From the NCBI GenBank assembly GCA_030623035.1, contig JAUXFK010000037.1, positions 1 through 15,488 of the forward strand: DNA of 15,488 bases, read 5' to 3'. The stretch comes from Deltaproteobacteria bacterium. GTDB lineage: Bacteria; Desulfobacterota; UBA8473. This document shows, piece after piece, positions 1 through 7,234 of this stretch. Numbering within the stretch: the first letter of the stretch is position 1; every line of letters begins with the position of its first letter. The position numbers and the translations under genes are program-made. The notes under the pieces were generated by a model that was not told the origin of the DNA, searched no databases, and saw nothing but the letters and a program-made list of their open reading frames with translations.

Positions 1-17
1 AAAAAATACCATTTCCC

Positions 18-95
18 GTCATTCCGGCGAAAGCCGGAATCCAGTGTTTTCAAGCAGTTGCGGACCATCTGGACTCCGGTTTTCACCGGAGTGAC
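18..95. repeat. Cruciform intergenic repeat (two palindromic arms)
   Basis: Two 27-base arms, 18-44 and 69-95, are reverse complements of each other with 4 mismatches. Each arm is itself a hairpin: ATTCCGGCGAAAGCCGGAAT in the left arm and ACTCCGGTTTTCACCGGAGT in the right, separated by 24 bases. The core CATTCCGGNGAAANCCGGAATCC resembles a widespread class of dispersed intergenic repeats in Desulfobacterota and neighbouring groups (recalled knowledge, not searched). It lies 17 bases from the left edge. It carries no coding potential and could form a strong structure in either transcript. Whether it is mobile cannot be judged from one copy. Confidence 0.8.
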
Positions 96-488
96 GACTT
101 TTTACGAATTCATCAAGCTTGATGATAGCTTTCTATTTCATAGCGTTAAAATGATACAAAATTGAGAAAACTGTTTTAATTTGAACTATATACCATGATG
201 CTGTGATGGTCAAGACGAAACAGGAGTGTAATTATGGGTTGAATGAAAATCAATTACAGCATATAAATCCCAATCCATGTCTTCTTTATGCTGTCTGTAA
301 TTAACCGGCTTTTTATCCTGGGTGGTTGTATTAATGAATGCCTTTGGAATGCTTTTGGGTTATGGGGCAGGGAGATTGTACGGCTCTCCCCCCTGCCCTA
401 TTTGCTACCTGGTGTGTGATAATCGCATCATTAATTGCAAGGATATGGGGCCGTGCAATAGATGCGTAAATCCAAGTTCAGAGGAAAG
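96..488. other. Noncoding stretch downstream of ligA, with palindromes
   Basis: I see no convincing gene between the left-edge repeat and the ligA stop. Visible structure includes a perfect 16-base palindrome TCATCAAGCTTGATGA at 110-125. There is also an interrupted inverted repeat, AATTACAGCATA at 252-263 against TATGCTG-TCTGTAATT at 287-302, whose right arm carries an extra CTGT. A short open frame beginning near 322 runs antisense into ligA and looks spurious. Confidence 0.5.
365..398 (-). terminator. GC-rich hairpin after ligA, possible terminator
   Basis: GGGCAGGGAGA at 365-375 can pair with TCTCCCCCCTGCCC at 385-398, with a 3-base bulge and a 9-base loop. In the ligA direction it lies about 90 bases past the stop codon. 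There is no U-run after it on the minus strand, so it is not a textbook intrinsic terminator. It could be a transcript-end stabilising hairpin or chance structure. Confidence 0.35.
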
Positions 489-2498
489 CTATCTTTCAAG
501 TAGTTTTTTGAAATCGTCCTCTGTTATCATCTGTACACCTATTCTTCTGGCCTTTTCGGCCTTAGTGCCCGGGTCATCTCCAACAACAACATAGGTCGTC
601 TTACTGCTTACACTCGACGAAATCTTGCCTCCAAATTCTTCTACTTTTTCCTTTGCCTCATCCCTTGTAAATAAATTCAGCTTGCCAGTAAAAACGAATG
701 TCATGTGGTCCAGCCTGTTTTCTTTTGCATATTCCTTTTCGGGGTATCTCACCCCAGCCTCCTTTAATCTTTCGATCACCCGTATGTTGTCTTTTTGGCT
801 GAAGGATTTTACAATACTTTTTGCTACTTCAGGCCCAATCTCATGGATACGCATAAGGTCATCTTCGCTGGTGTTTATAAGACACTCTATATTTCGGAAA
901 CTATTGGCCAATATCTTGCTTATATGTTCACCTACATGCCTTATCCCAAGGGCGTAGATCAGCCTTTGAAGAGAAGTTTCTTTACTTTTTTCAATCGATT
1001 CCAAAAGATTTAAAGCAGATTTTTCAGCCATCCTTTCAAGGTCTGCCAGTTGTTCCATACGAATATAATACAGATCAGCGACATTCTTAACCAGACCTCT
1101 TTCTGTCAATTGGGCAACCAGCTTGTCTCCCAGCCCGTCGATCGCCATAGCCCTTTTGGAGGCAAAGTGCTTGATTGCCTCCTTCAACCTTGCAGGGCAG
1201 GAAAGCCCCAGACACCTGTGGACGGCCTCATCCTTCGGTCTAAAGACTTCGGCTCCACATACAGGACAAAGCTCCGGCATGCTGAACTTCTCTTCGTCTC
1301 CTTTGCGCTTTGTCTCTATCACTTTAACCACTTCAGGGATCACATCTCCCGCCCGCTGGACAACTACCGTATCTCCGATCCTTATATCCTTCTTTTCAAT
1401 CTCATCCAGGTTGTGCAGGGTTGCTCTGCTTACCTCGACCCCTCCTATCCTCACGGGCTCCATTATTGCTACCGGCGTGAGGGCACCTGTCCTGCCTACC
1501 TGAACCTCAATCTTTTTGATCTTTGTGGTTTCCTGTTTGGGTAAAAACTTAAATGCCAATGCCCAGCGAGGGCTTCTCGATATCGTACCCAGCCGTTCCT
1601 GTAATTTTAGACTGTTCACCTTTAAGACGATTCCGTCGATCTCATATCCAAGATCATCTCTTCTTTCGGTCATCCTTTTGTAGTAATGAAATATCTCTTC
1701 AAGGTTTTTGCATATTGCAATATCGGGTATCACTTTCAGTCCCCATCGGACGAAGTGATTCAAGGTTTCTAGCTGGTTATCGAATGATCTGCCCCTTACG
1801 ATCCCTATACCGTGACAAAAGATATTTAGAGGCCTCATTGCGGTCATCGTCGAATCTAGCTGACGTAAAGAGCCTGCCGCTGCATTCCTGGGATTGGCAA
1901 AAAGCGATTCCCCGTTCTCTTTTCTTTGCATGTTGAGCTTTTGAAAATCTTTTGTGCCCAGATAGACTTCACCTCGTACCTCTAACAACTCTGGAACCTC
2001 ATTTTCTTTGCCAATGAGCCTTAATGGAATTGACTTTATCGTTCGAATGTTCTGTGTAATATCTTCTCCTAAAACCCCATCTCCCCTTGAAGAACCTGCG
2101 GTTAGCCTTCCACGGTCATATACAAGCTCCACCGCAACACCATCCACCTTTGGCTCTGCGATGTATTGTACATCTTTCGTGGTATTAAGGATCTTTTTTA
2201 TTCTCTGATCAAACTCTCTGACCTCCTGTTCATCTATTGCATTGGCCAGGCTGAGCATCGGTATGGAGTGTCTTACTGCATCAAACTTTTCTAAAGGAGG
2301 GGCGCCCACCCTCTGGGTCGGGGAGTCAGGGGTAACCAGTTCTGGAAATTCTTGTTCCAACCTCTCCAGCTTCCTTTGCAAATCATCGAATTTGGCATCG
2401 GATATCTCAGGGTCGTCCAATACATAGTAGCGGTAATTATGAGTATTAATCTTCTCTTTCAATTCGTTGATGATCTGCTTTGCATCCCTTTTTTCCAT
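489..2498 (-). CDS. ligA: NAD-dependent DNA ligase LigA
   Basis: LigA seals nicks in duplex DNA during replication and repair, using NAD+ to adenylate an active-site lysine. The protein is 669 residues, the usual family length. An Ia domain occupies the N-terminus. The adenylation motif AEPKVDG has its nucleophile at K117. SRGDG follows at 137-141, and EIDGIVLKVN lies near 286-295. The four-cysteine zinc site is C411, C414, C429 and C434. Helix-hairpin-helix repeats span about 445-575, and a C-terminal BRCT domain about 595-669 (FVFTGKL, then TTYVVVGDDPGTKAEKA). The frame is open 27 codons further upstream from a TTG at 2579. I chose the ATG at 2498 because the family begins close to this point and the upstream extension lies inside a dispersed repeat. 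The ribosome-binding site is weak. It is the only minus-strand gene, divergent from secA. Confidence 0.97.
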   Translation of the reverse strand: MEKRDAKQIINELKEKINTHNYRYYVLDDPEISDAKFDDLQRKLERLEQEFPELVTPDSPTQRVGAPPLEKFDAVRHSIPMLSLANAIDEQEVREFDQRIKKILNTTKDVQYIAEPKVDGVAVELVYDRGRLTAGSSRGDGVLGEDITQNIRTIKSIPLRLIGKENEVPELLEVRGEVYLGTKDFQKLNMQRKENGESLFANPRNAAAGSLRQLDSTMTAMRPLNIFCHGIGIVRGRSFDNQLETLNHFVRWGLKVIPDIAICKNLEEIFHYYKRMTERRDDLGYEIDGIVLKVNSLKLQERLGTISRSPRWALAFKFLPKQETTKIKKIEVQVGRTGALTPVAIMEPVRIGGVEVSRATLHNLDEIEKKDIRIGDTVVVQRAGDVIPEVVKVIETKRKGDEEKFSMPELCPVCGAEVFRPKDEAVHRCLGLSCPARLKEAIKHFASKRAMAIDGLGDKLVAQLTERGLVKNVADLYYIRMEQLADLERMAEKSALNLLESIEKSKETSLQRLIYALGIRHVGEHISKILANSFRNIECLINTSEDDLMRIHEIGPEVAKSIVKSFSQKDNIRVIERLKEAGVRYPEKEYAKENRLDHMTFVFTGKLNLFTRDEAKEKVEEFGGKISSSVSSKTTYVVVGDDPGTKAEKARRIGVQMITEDDFKKLLER

Positions 2499-2527
2499 GA
2501 AAACACCAAACTTGATATTAAATTGTC

Positions 2528-2640
2528 GTATTATTTTAGCCTTATGAAACAGAAAGCACTCGCCAAGCTTTAACGGCAATCAAATTTTATCCTGTGCAGA
2601 ACTCGCATCTTTCCCCCTGTTCTTTCTAAACTCACTTAGA
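2528..2640. repeat. Dispersed direct repeat, copy A
   Basis: This segment is repeated in the same orientation at 15376-15488. Bases 2528-2627 and 15376-15475 align without gaps with 5 differences in 100, after which a 2-base indel and further differences appear near the end. Copy A starts 30 bases upstream of the ligA start, so it lies in the ligA leader/promoter region. The copy B match stops at the window edge, so the true right boundary of the repeat is unknown. No transposase is present. Read on the minus strand, both copies encode the same short frame (PLKLG-CFLFHKAKII), which probably reflects sequence identity rather than a gene. Confidence 0.85.
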
Positions 2641-2670
2641 TGTTCAAACAGTTGCACGGATTAAAATTTG
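2581..2670. repeat. Inverted repeat with 18-base arms, overlapping copy A
   Basis: CAAATTTTATCCTGTGCA at 2581-2598 is the inverted match of TGCACGGATTAAAATTTG at 2653-2670, with 15 of 18 positions agreeing and 54 bases between the arms. In copy B the corresponding left arm (15429-15446) matches the inverse of this right arm at 17 of 18 positions, which suggests the two arms were once identical. The inverted repeat may define one end or a nested part of the dispersed element. It could also form a hairpin in the divergent ligA/secA gap. Confidence 0.65.
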
Positions 2671-2751
2671 ACCACCACCTTAGCAACTAAAATTTAAAAA
2701 AGCTAAACTGTTACAAATCGTCTTTGTTCTTATATACAATGATTTTTAATG

Positions 2752-2812
2752 CCTGGCAATCTAAAATCTTTTTTGCCAGGGGATTAAATATAAGGTTTAT
2801 TATGTTTATAAT
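2752..2812 (+). promoter_or_regulatory. Palindrome and promoter-like boxes ahead of secA
   Basis: CCTGGCAA at 2752-2759 and TTGCCAGG at 2773-2780 form a perfect 8-base inverted repeat with a 13-base spacer. The right half contains TTGCCA (2773-2778), a possible -35 box, followed 19 bases later by TATTAT at 2798-2803. A consensus TATAAT also lies at 2807-2812, but with only a poor -35 partner. An operator overlapping the -35 box is one reading; a plain RNA hairpin is another. The rest of 2671-2929 is AT-rich and shows no gene. I saw no SecM-like leader peptide. Confidence 0.35.
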
Positions 2813-2929
2813 AGTCTTGTGTGTTTTATTTTTTTGTTGTAATATATCTGAAAAATATTAATGAACGATTAAAGGAATTTTGATTTGTGCAACGTCCTAT
2901 AGCAGTCTGACTTTTATGGGAGATCATGA

Positions 2930-5587
2930 ATGATCGGAAGTATATTAAAGAAGGTAATCGGAAGCAAGAACGAGAGAGAATTGAAAAAACTACAGCCTCT
3001 GGTTGCCAGGATCAATGAATTGGAACCAGAGGTCGAGAAGTTAGAAGACCATCAACTTAAAGCGAAGACATCTGAGTTTAAGGGAAGAGTTGAAAGAGGA
3101 GAAGCCCTCGATGAAATCTTACCGGAGGTATTTGCCACAGTCAGAGAGACGTCAAGGAGGGTTTTAGGGGAACGCCATTTCGACTCCCAATTGATTGGAG
3201 GTATAGCTCTCCATCAAGGCAAGATTACAGAGATGAAAACCGGCGAAGGAAAAACCCTGGCAGCTACGCTCCCCGTTTATCTCAATGCCTTGAAAGGAGA
3301 AGGTGTCCACATTGTTACAGTAAATGACTACCTGGCAAAAAGAGACAGTGAGTGGATGGGAACAATATACAGGTTTTTGGGCATGTCTGTTGGGGTAATT
3401 GTACATGATATAGATGATCAAACCAAAAGAGAATCGTATAATTCGGACATTACCTATGGCACAAACAACGAGTTTGGCTTTGACTATCTCAGGGATAATA
3501 TGAAGTTCAGCCTCGATGATTATAGCCAGCGAAAGCTGAATTATGCAATTGTGGATGAGGTGGACAGTATCTTAATAGATGAGGCCAGGACCCCTCTTAT
3601 TATTTCCGGTCCAACAGAGGAATCTACGGAAAAGTATTATCAAATCAACAGAATTATTCCAAGGCTGAAAAATGAAAAATATCACACGATTGAGGAAAAG
3701 ACAAAGACAGTTGCCCTCACCGAAGAAGGAGTAATTGAGGTTGAGAGGTTACTCCATATTAATAACCTTTATGACCCAAGGAATATTGAAATACTGCACC
3801 ATGTAAATCAAGCGTTAAAGGCACACACCCTTTTTAAGAAGGACATCGACTATGTCGTTAAGGGGAATCAGGTCCTCATCGTTGATGAGTTTACCGGCAG
3901 GTTAATGCCTGGAAGAAGGTACAGCGACGGCCTGCATCAGGCCTTAGAAGCAAAGGAAAACGTCAAGATAGAAAATGAAAATCAGACCCTGGCTTCGATT
4001 ACCTTTCAAAACTTCTTCAGGATGTATGAAAAACTGGCTGGAATGACCGGAACAGCCGATACAGAAGCAGCAGAGTTTAAGAAGATATATAACCTCGATG
4101 TCCTGGTTATACCCACCAATAAGCCTATGATAAGAATCGACAATTCAGATGTTATATATAAAACGGAAGGAGAGAAGTCCGGCGCAGTTATTGACGAGAT
4201 AAGAGAGCTGAACAATATAGGCCGTCCGGTTTTGGTTGGTACGATCTCTATTGAGAAGTCTGAGGCATTGAGTAAGATGCTCAAAAAAAAGGGAGTCAAA
4301 CACCATGTACTCAATGCCAAACACCACCAAAAAGAGGCCGAGATTATTGCTCAGGCAGGTCGAAAAGGGGCAGTGACAATCTCGACGAACATGGCTGGAA
4401 GAGGAACGGACATTGTCCTGGGTGGAAATCCAGAGTTTCTGGCTACAGAAAAGGCAAAAAAAGACAGCCATTCAGAAAAATACCAGGAAGTACTCCAAGA
4501 GATGAAAGAGATATGTAGGAAGGAGAAAGAGGAAGTTATTGCACTGGGTGGGTTGCATATATTGGGCACAGAGAGGCATGAGAGCCGTCGTATTGATAAC
4601 CAGCTCAGAGGAAGATCAGGCAGGCAGGGTGACCCAGGCTCCTCCAGATTTTACCTTTCATTGGAGGATGATTTGCTCAGGATATTTGGTTCTGAAAGGA
4701 TATCTTCTGTTATGGGTAAATTGGGAATGGAAGAGGGGGAGCCAATCGAGCATAATTTGATCAGTAAGGCTATAGAGAATGCGCAAAGAAAGGTAGAGGG
4801 CCATAACTTCGATATCCGTAAACATCTTTTGGAATACGATGATGTTATGAATAAGCAACGAGAAGTAATCTACAAAGAGCGCAAAGAAGTATTAAGCGGT
4901 GAGGATCTAAAGGAGAGCATACAAGACATTTCTGAAGAAATCCTTGAAGGGATCATAGATGTTTATGTTGATGAAAAGATCTATTCGGATGAGTGGGACA
5001 TGAAAGGTTTAAATGAAACGATTTACAATCAGTTCTCTTTCTATCCAGATATAAACAGCATCCCTATTGATAGTCTAACCAGGGATAAACTCATAGAATT
5101 GATCATCTCACAGATGAAGGGATTCTATGATAGAAAAGAGACGGAATTGGGCGACGAACCTATGCGCTTTTTAGAGAAAATCCTATATCTTCATACGATA
5201 GACAGTCATTGGAAGGATCATCTTCTGGGTATGGACCATCTAAAAGAGGGGATTGGACTCAGAGGATACGGGCAGAAAGACCCCCTCAGAGAATATCAAA
5301 GAGAAGGATATGAGATGTTTTCTGAGATGATCTTTCGGATAAAAGAGGACGCCGTAAAAAAGATCAGCATGACGCAACTGGCAAAGGAAGATGATATCTC
5401 AATGCAGGTTCCTATGAAAAAGCAGCGGTTTTTCTTATCAAGGGGGGAAGAAGAGGATTCGTCTCAGAAACAGCAGCCTGTTAAAAGGAAAGATAAAAAA
5501 CCCGGGAGGAACGATCCATGCCCGTGTGGGAGTGGGATAAAATACAAGAAATGCTGTCTTTTAAATGAACATGCACAAAATGTCTGA
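2930..5587 (+). CDS. secA: Preprotein translocase motor ATPase SecA
   Basis: SecA binds preproteins at the inner membrane and pushes them through SecYEG by ATP hydrolysis. At 885 residues it has the normal length. The Walker A motif is GEGKT (105-109). YGTNNEFGFDYLRDN (176-190) and the Walker B/DEAD-type motif VDEVDSILIDEARTP (208-222) complete nucleotide-binding domain 1. The preprotein-crosslinking domain follows. Motor domain 2 contains NMAGRGTDI and QLRGRSGRQGD. The helical scaffold/wing region precedes a basic linker and a C-terminal zinc-binding tail, NDPCPCGSG followed by KCC (C864, C866, C875, C876), which in the family contacts SecB or phospholipid. The ATG at 2930 has GGGAGA 6 bases upstream; an overlapping ATG at 2926 is out of frame. 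It begins the plus-strand gene series. argJ lies 333 bases downstream, separated by a MITE-like insertion, so co-transcription across the gap is uncertain. Confidence 0.98.
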   Translation: MIGSILKKVIGSKNERELKKLQPLVARINELEPEVEKLEDHQLKAKTSEFKGRVERGEALDEILPEVFATVRETSRRVLGERHFDSQLIGGIALHQGKITEMKTGEGKTLAATLPVYLNALKGEGVHIVTVNDYLAKRDSEWMGTIYRFLGMSVGVIVHDIDDQTKRESYNSDITYGTNNEFGFDYLRDNMKFSLDDYSQRKLNYAIVDEVDSILIDEARTPLIISGPTEESTEKYYQINRIIPRLKNEKYHTIEEKTKTVALTEEGVIEVERLLHINNLYDPRNIEILHHVNQALKAHTLFKKDIDYVVKGNQVLIVDEFTGRLMPGRRYSDGLHQALEAKENVKIENENQTLASITFQNFFRMYEKLAGMTGTADTEAAEFKKIYNLDVLVIPTNKPMIRIDNSDVIYKTEGEKSGAVIDEIRELNNIGRPVLVGTISIEKSEALSKMLKKKGVKHHVLNAKHHQKEAEIIAQAGRKGAVTISTNMAGRGTDIVLGGNPEFLATEKAKKDSHSEKYQEVLQEMKEICRKEKEEVIALGGLHILGTERHESRRIDNQLRGRSGRQGDPGSSRFYLSLEDDLLRIFGSERISSVMGKLGMEEGEPIEHNLISKAIENAQRKVEGHNFDIRKHLLEYDDVMNKQREVIYKERKEVLSGEDLKESIQDISEEILEGIIDVYVDEKIYSDEWDMKGLNETIYNQFSFYPDINSIPIDSLTRDKLIELIISQMKGFYDRKETELGDEPMRFLEKILYLHTIDSHWKDHLLGMDHLKEGIGLRGYGQKDPLREYQREGYEMFSEMIFRIKEDAVKKISMTQLAKEDDISMQVPMKKQRFFLSRGEEEDSSQKQQPVKRKDKKPGRNDPCPCGSGIKYKKCCLLNEHAQNV

Positions 5588-5616
5588 AGTAGTTAGTGTC
5601 CATCCATAAATGAGGT

Positions 5617-5874
5617 GTAACCGTTCACGGTTTACAGTTATCGGTTCACGGTTGAAAAAACCAAGGAATTTTGAAATCAATAGCCGAAATGCTTCAATTA
5701 TTGGGCTTTGCTTATCGTTTCGGCTGATTAAACAGTTTCTTCTTAAGCGTAATCCTGCTCTTATTACAATCAGGGTAAAAACAAGGTAAAGTGACTGCGC
5801 CGTTTAGCAACGCCAATCGTTGCGTAGTTTTTGGAAAAACCGTGAACTGTGAACCGACAACCGTGAACGGTTAC
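5617..5874. mobile_element. MITE-like element, 16-bp terminal inverted repeats, 8-bp target duplication
   Basis: The ends GTAACCGTTCACGGTT (5617-5632) and AACCGTGAACGGTTAC (5859-5874) are perfect inverted repeats of 16 bases. Further inward, related GGTTCACGGTT-type blocks continue the inverted similarity (5641-5661 against about 5833-5856). The bases directly outside the termini are AATGAGGT (5609-5616) and AATGAGAT (5875-5882), a direct repeat matching at 7 of 8 positions, as expected for a target-site duplication. The interior carries no transposase and contains two hairpins: AGCCGAAA/TTTCGGCT (5682-5689, 5718-5725) and GCAACG/CGTTGC (5807-5812, 5818-5823). Size, termini and lack of coding capacity fit a non-autonomous miniature element. 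It fills most of the 333-base secA-argJ gap (5588-5920), and its right terminus lies 46 bases before the argJ start. Confidence 0.75.
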
Positions 5875-5920
5875 AATGAGATTGGGGAAAAGGGCAGTGA
5901 CAGAACAAAAGGATCACGAA

Positions 5921-7108
5921 ATGAGGTTCGAAGTGCCGGGTTTCTTGGCCAATGGCATATCATCAGGGATAAAAAGGGGTAAAAGGAAAGACTTGGCCTT
6001 GATCTACTCTGAGACACCGGCCATAATATCAGCGGTTTTTACTCAAAATAGAGTGAAAGCTGCGCCAGTACTGGTGAGTATGGATCGGGTTAAAAAGCAG
6101 ATGACCAGAGCGGTTATTGTGAATAGTGGGAATGCAAATGCATGTACTGGAAAGGCAGGCATAAGTGATGCCTGTAAAATGGCGAACATTGCCGCAAAGG
6201 AGATGAAGATAGACGATGAACTTGTCTTAGTTGCCTCAACAGGGGTAATTGGGGAAAGGCTTCCCACAGAAAGAATCACAGAGAATATCCCCCGGCTTGT
6301 TGAAGGGTTGAACCCTTTTGGAATCCCTTCAGCAGCAGAAGCAATATTAACCACCGACACATTCCCTAAGATAGCGTTTTGCAAGGAGAAAATCGGCAAA
6401 AAAGAGGTTAGTATTTGTGGGATAGCAAAAGGAGCAGGGATGATCATGCCCAATATGGCTACCATGCTTGCATTCGTCTTAACGGATGCTGCTATTGAGA
6501 CCGATGCCTTAGAAGAGATATTTAAAGAAGGAATCGAGAGTTCTTTTAATAGTATAAGTATAGATGGTGAGACCAGTACGAACGATATGGCGATGATTCT
6601 GGCCAATGGAAGGGCCGATAATCCTGTTATAACCAGATATTCTAAGAACATTGGGCGTTTTAGTGAGATGGTTTTCGATATCCTTGTAAGATTGGCGAAG
6701 ATGATTGTAAAAGATGGTGAGGGTGCTACAAAATTTGTTGAGATCCGTGTTATAAATGCAAGAGAATACCATGAGGCCAAAAAAGTGGCTTTCAATGTTG
6801 CAAATTCCAACCTGGTAAAGACGGCTTTTTGGGGAGAAGATTGCAATTGGGGAAGGATTGTTTCCGCCATTGGTGCCTCAGGGGTCGATATTGCTGCAGA
6901 TAGGATTAACATATCGTTTGAAGATGCAATGGTAGTAAAAGACGGTGTGGGTACCGAGAAAGAACAGGAAGAAAAAGCACAAAAAACAATGAAGAAGAGG
7001 GAGTTTAAGGTTGAAATAGACCTAAATTGTGGTTCAAGCAAGGCCAGGGTATTTACAACCGATTTATCACATGAATATATAGATATAAATGCCAACTACA
7101 GAACCTAA
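5921..7108 (+). CDS. argJ: Bifunctional ornithine acetyltransferase / N-acetylglutamate synthase ArgJ
   Basis: ArgJ transfers the acetyl group from N-acetylornithine to glutamate in the cyclic arginine pathway; bifunctional members also use acetyl-CoA. The 395-residue product shows the ArgJ N-terminus (PGFLANGISSGIK, FTQNRVKAAPV), VNSGNANACTG (67-77), the oxyanion-hole segment STGVIGE (106-112) and the autoprocessing site PNMATML, where cleavage between A180 and T181 would release the beta subunit with T181 as nucleophile. FWGEDCNWGRI and the terminal NANYRT are also typical. I chose the ATG at 5921 because AAAAGGA lies 7 bases upstream and the protein then begins at the conserved region. An in-frame ATG at 5876 would add 15 unconserved residues and falls in the target duplication of the neighbouring element. 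Whether this ArgJ is bifunctional cannot be told from sequence; no other arg gene is present. Confidence 0.96.
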   Translation: MRFEVPGFLANGISSGIKRGKRKDLALIYSETPAIISAVFTQNRVKAAPVLVSMDRVKKQMTRAVIVNSGNANACTGKAGISDACKMANIAAKEMKIDDELVLVASTGVIGERLPTERITENIPRLVEGLNPFGIPSAAEAILTTDTFPKIAFCKEKIGKKEVSICGIAKGAGMIMPNMATMLAFVLTDAAIETDALEEIFKEGIESSFNSISIDGETSTNDMAMILANGRADNPVITRYSKNIGRFSEMVFDILVRLAKMIVKDGEGATKFVEIRVINAREYHEAKKVAFNVANSNLVKTAFWGEDCNWGRIVSAIGASGVDIAADRINISFEDAMVVKDGVGTEKEQEEKAQKTMKKREFKVEIDLNCGSSKARVFTTDLSHEYIDINANYRT

Positions 7109-7234
7109 AATATTTTAAGAAATCAACAATTTCTCTTGCAATATAAAATGTAATGTGTTATTTAATAACATTTTTAGCTGATTACACAGCAAAAAGATAC
7201 AATAGATACAGGCCCCAGCCTGGGAGGTTAATGA
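7109..7234 (+). promoter_or_regulatory. argJ-rpsB gap: hairpin, possible promoter and S2 leader
   Basis: This 126-base gap could carry the promoter of the translation cluster. TGTTAT at 7156-7161 and ATAACA at 7165-7170 form a small AT-rich hairpin followed by TTTTT (7170-7175), which may be a weak terminator for argJ. Possible -10 boxes are TTTAAT (7161-7166; TTGCAA lies 19 bases upstream) and TACAAT (7198-7203, no good -35 partner). The strong Shine-Dalgarno GGGAGG (7222-7227) overlaps a CCCA-GCC-TGGG mini-hairpin (7214-7224), which could modulate S2 translation. None of this is firm. Confidence 0.3.

Noticed and set aside
322..594. 90-codon plus-strand open frame with several cysteines (CPIC, CNRC)
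   Set aside because: It runs antisense over the end of ligA, which is clearly coding, it starts in noncoding DNA with no ribosome-binding site, and the cysteine spacing matches no family I know.
2499..2579. Upstream extension of ligA from a TTG at 2579, adding 27 residues
   Set aside because: The extension lies mostly in repeat copy A, is not expected at a LigA N-terminus, and the ATG at 2498 gives a family-typical protein.
6043..7095. 350-codon minus-strand open frame over argJ
   Set aside because: It lies entirely antisense to an unmistakable argJ; the translation is low-complexity hydrophobic sequence rich in S, A, I and F, as expected from a mirror frame.
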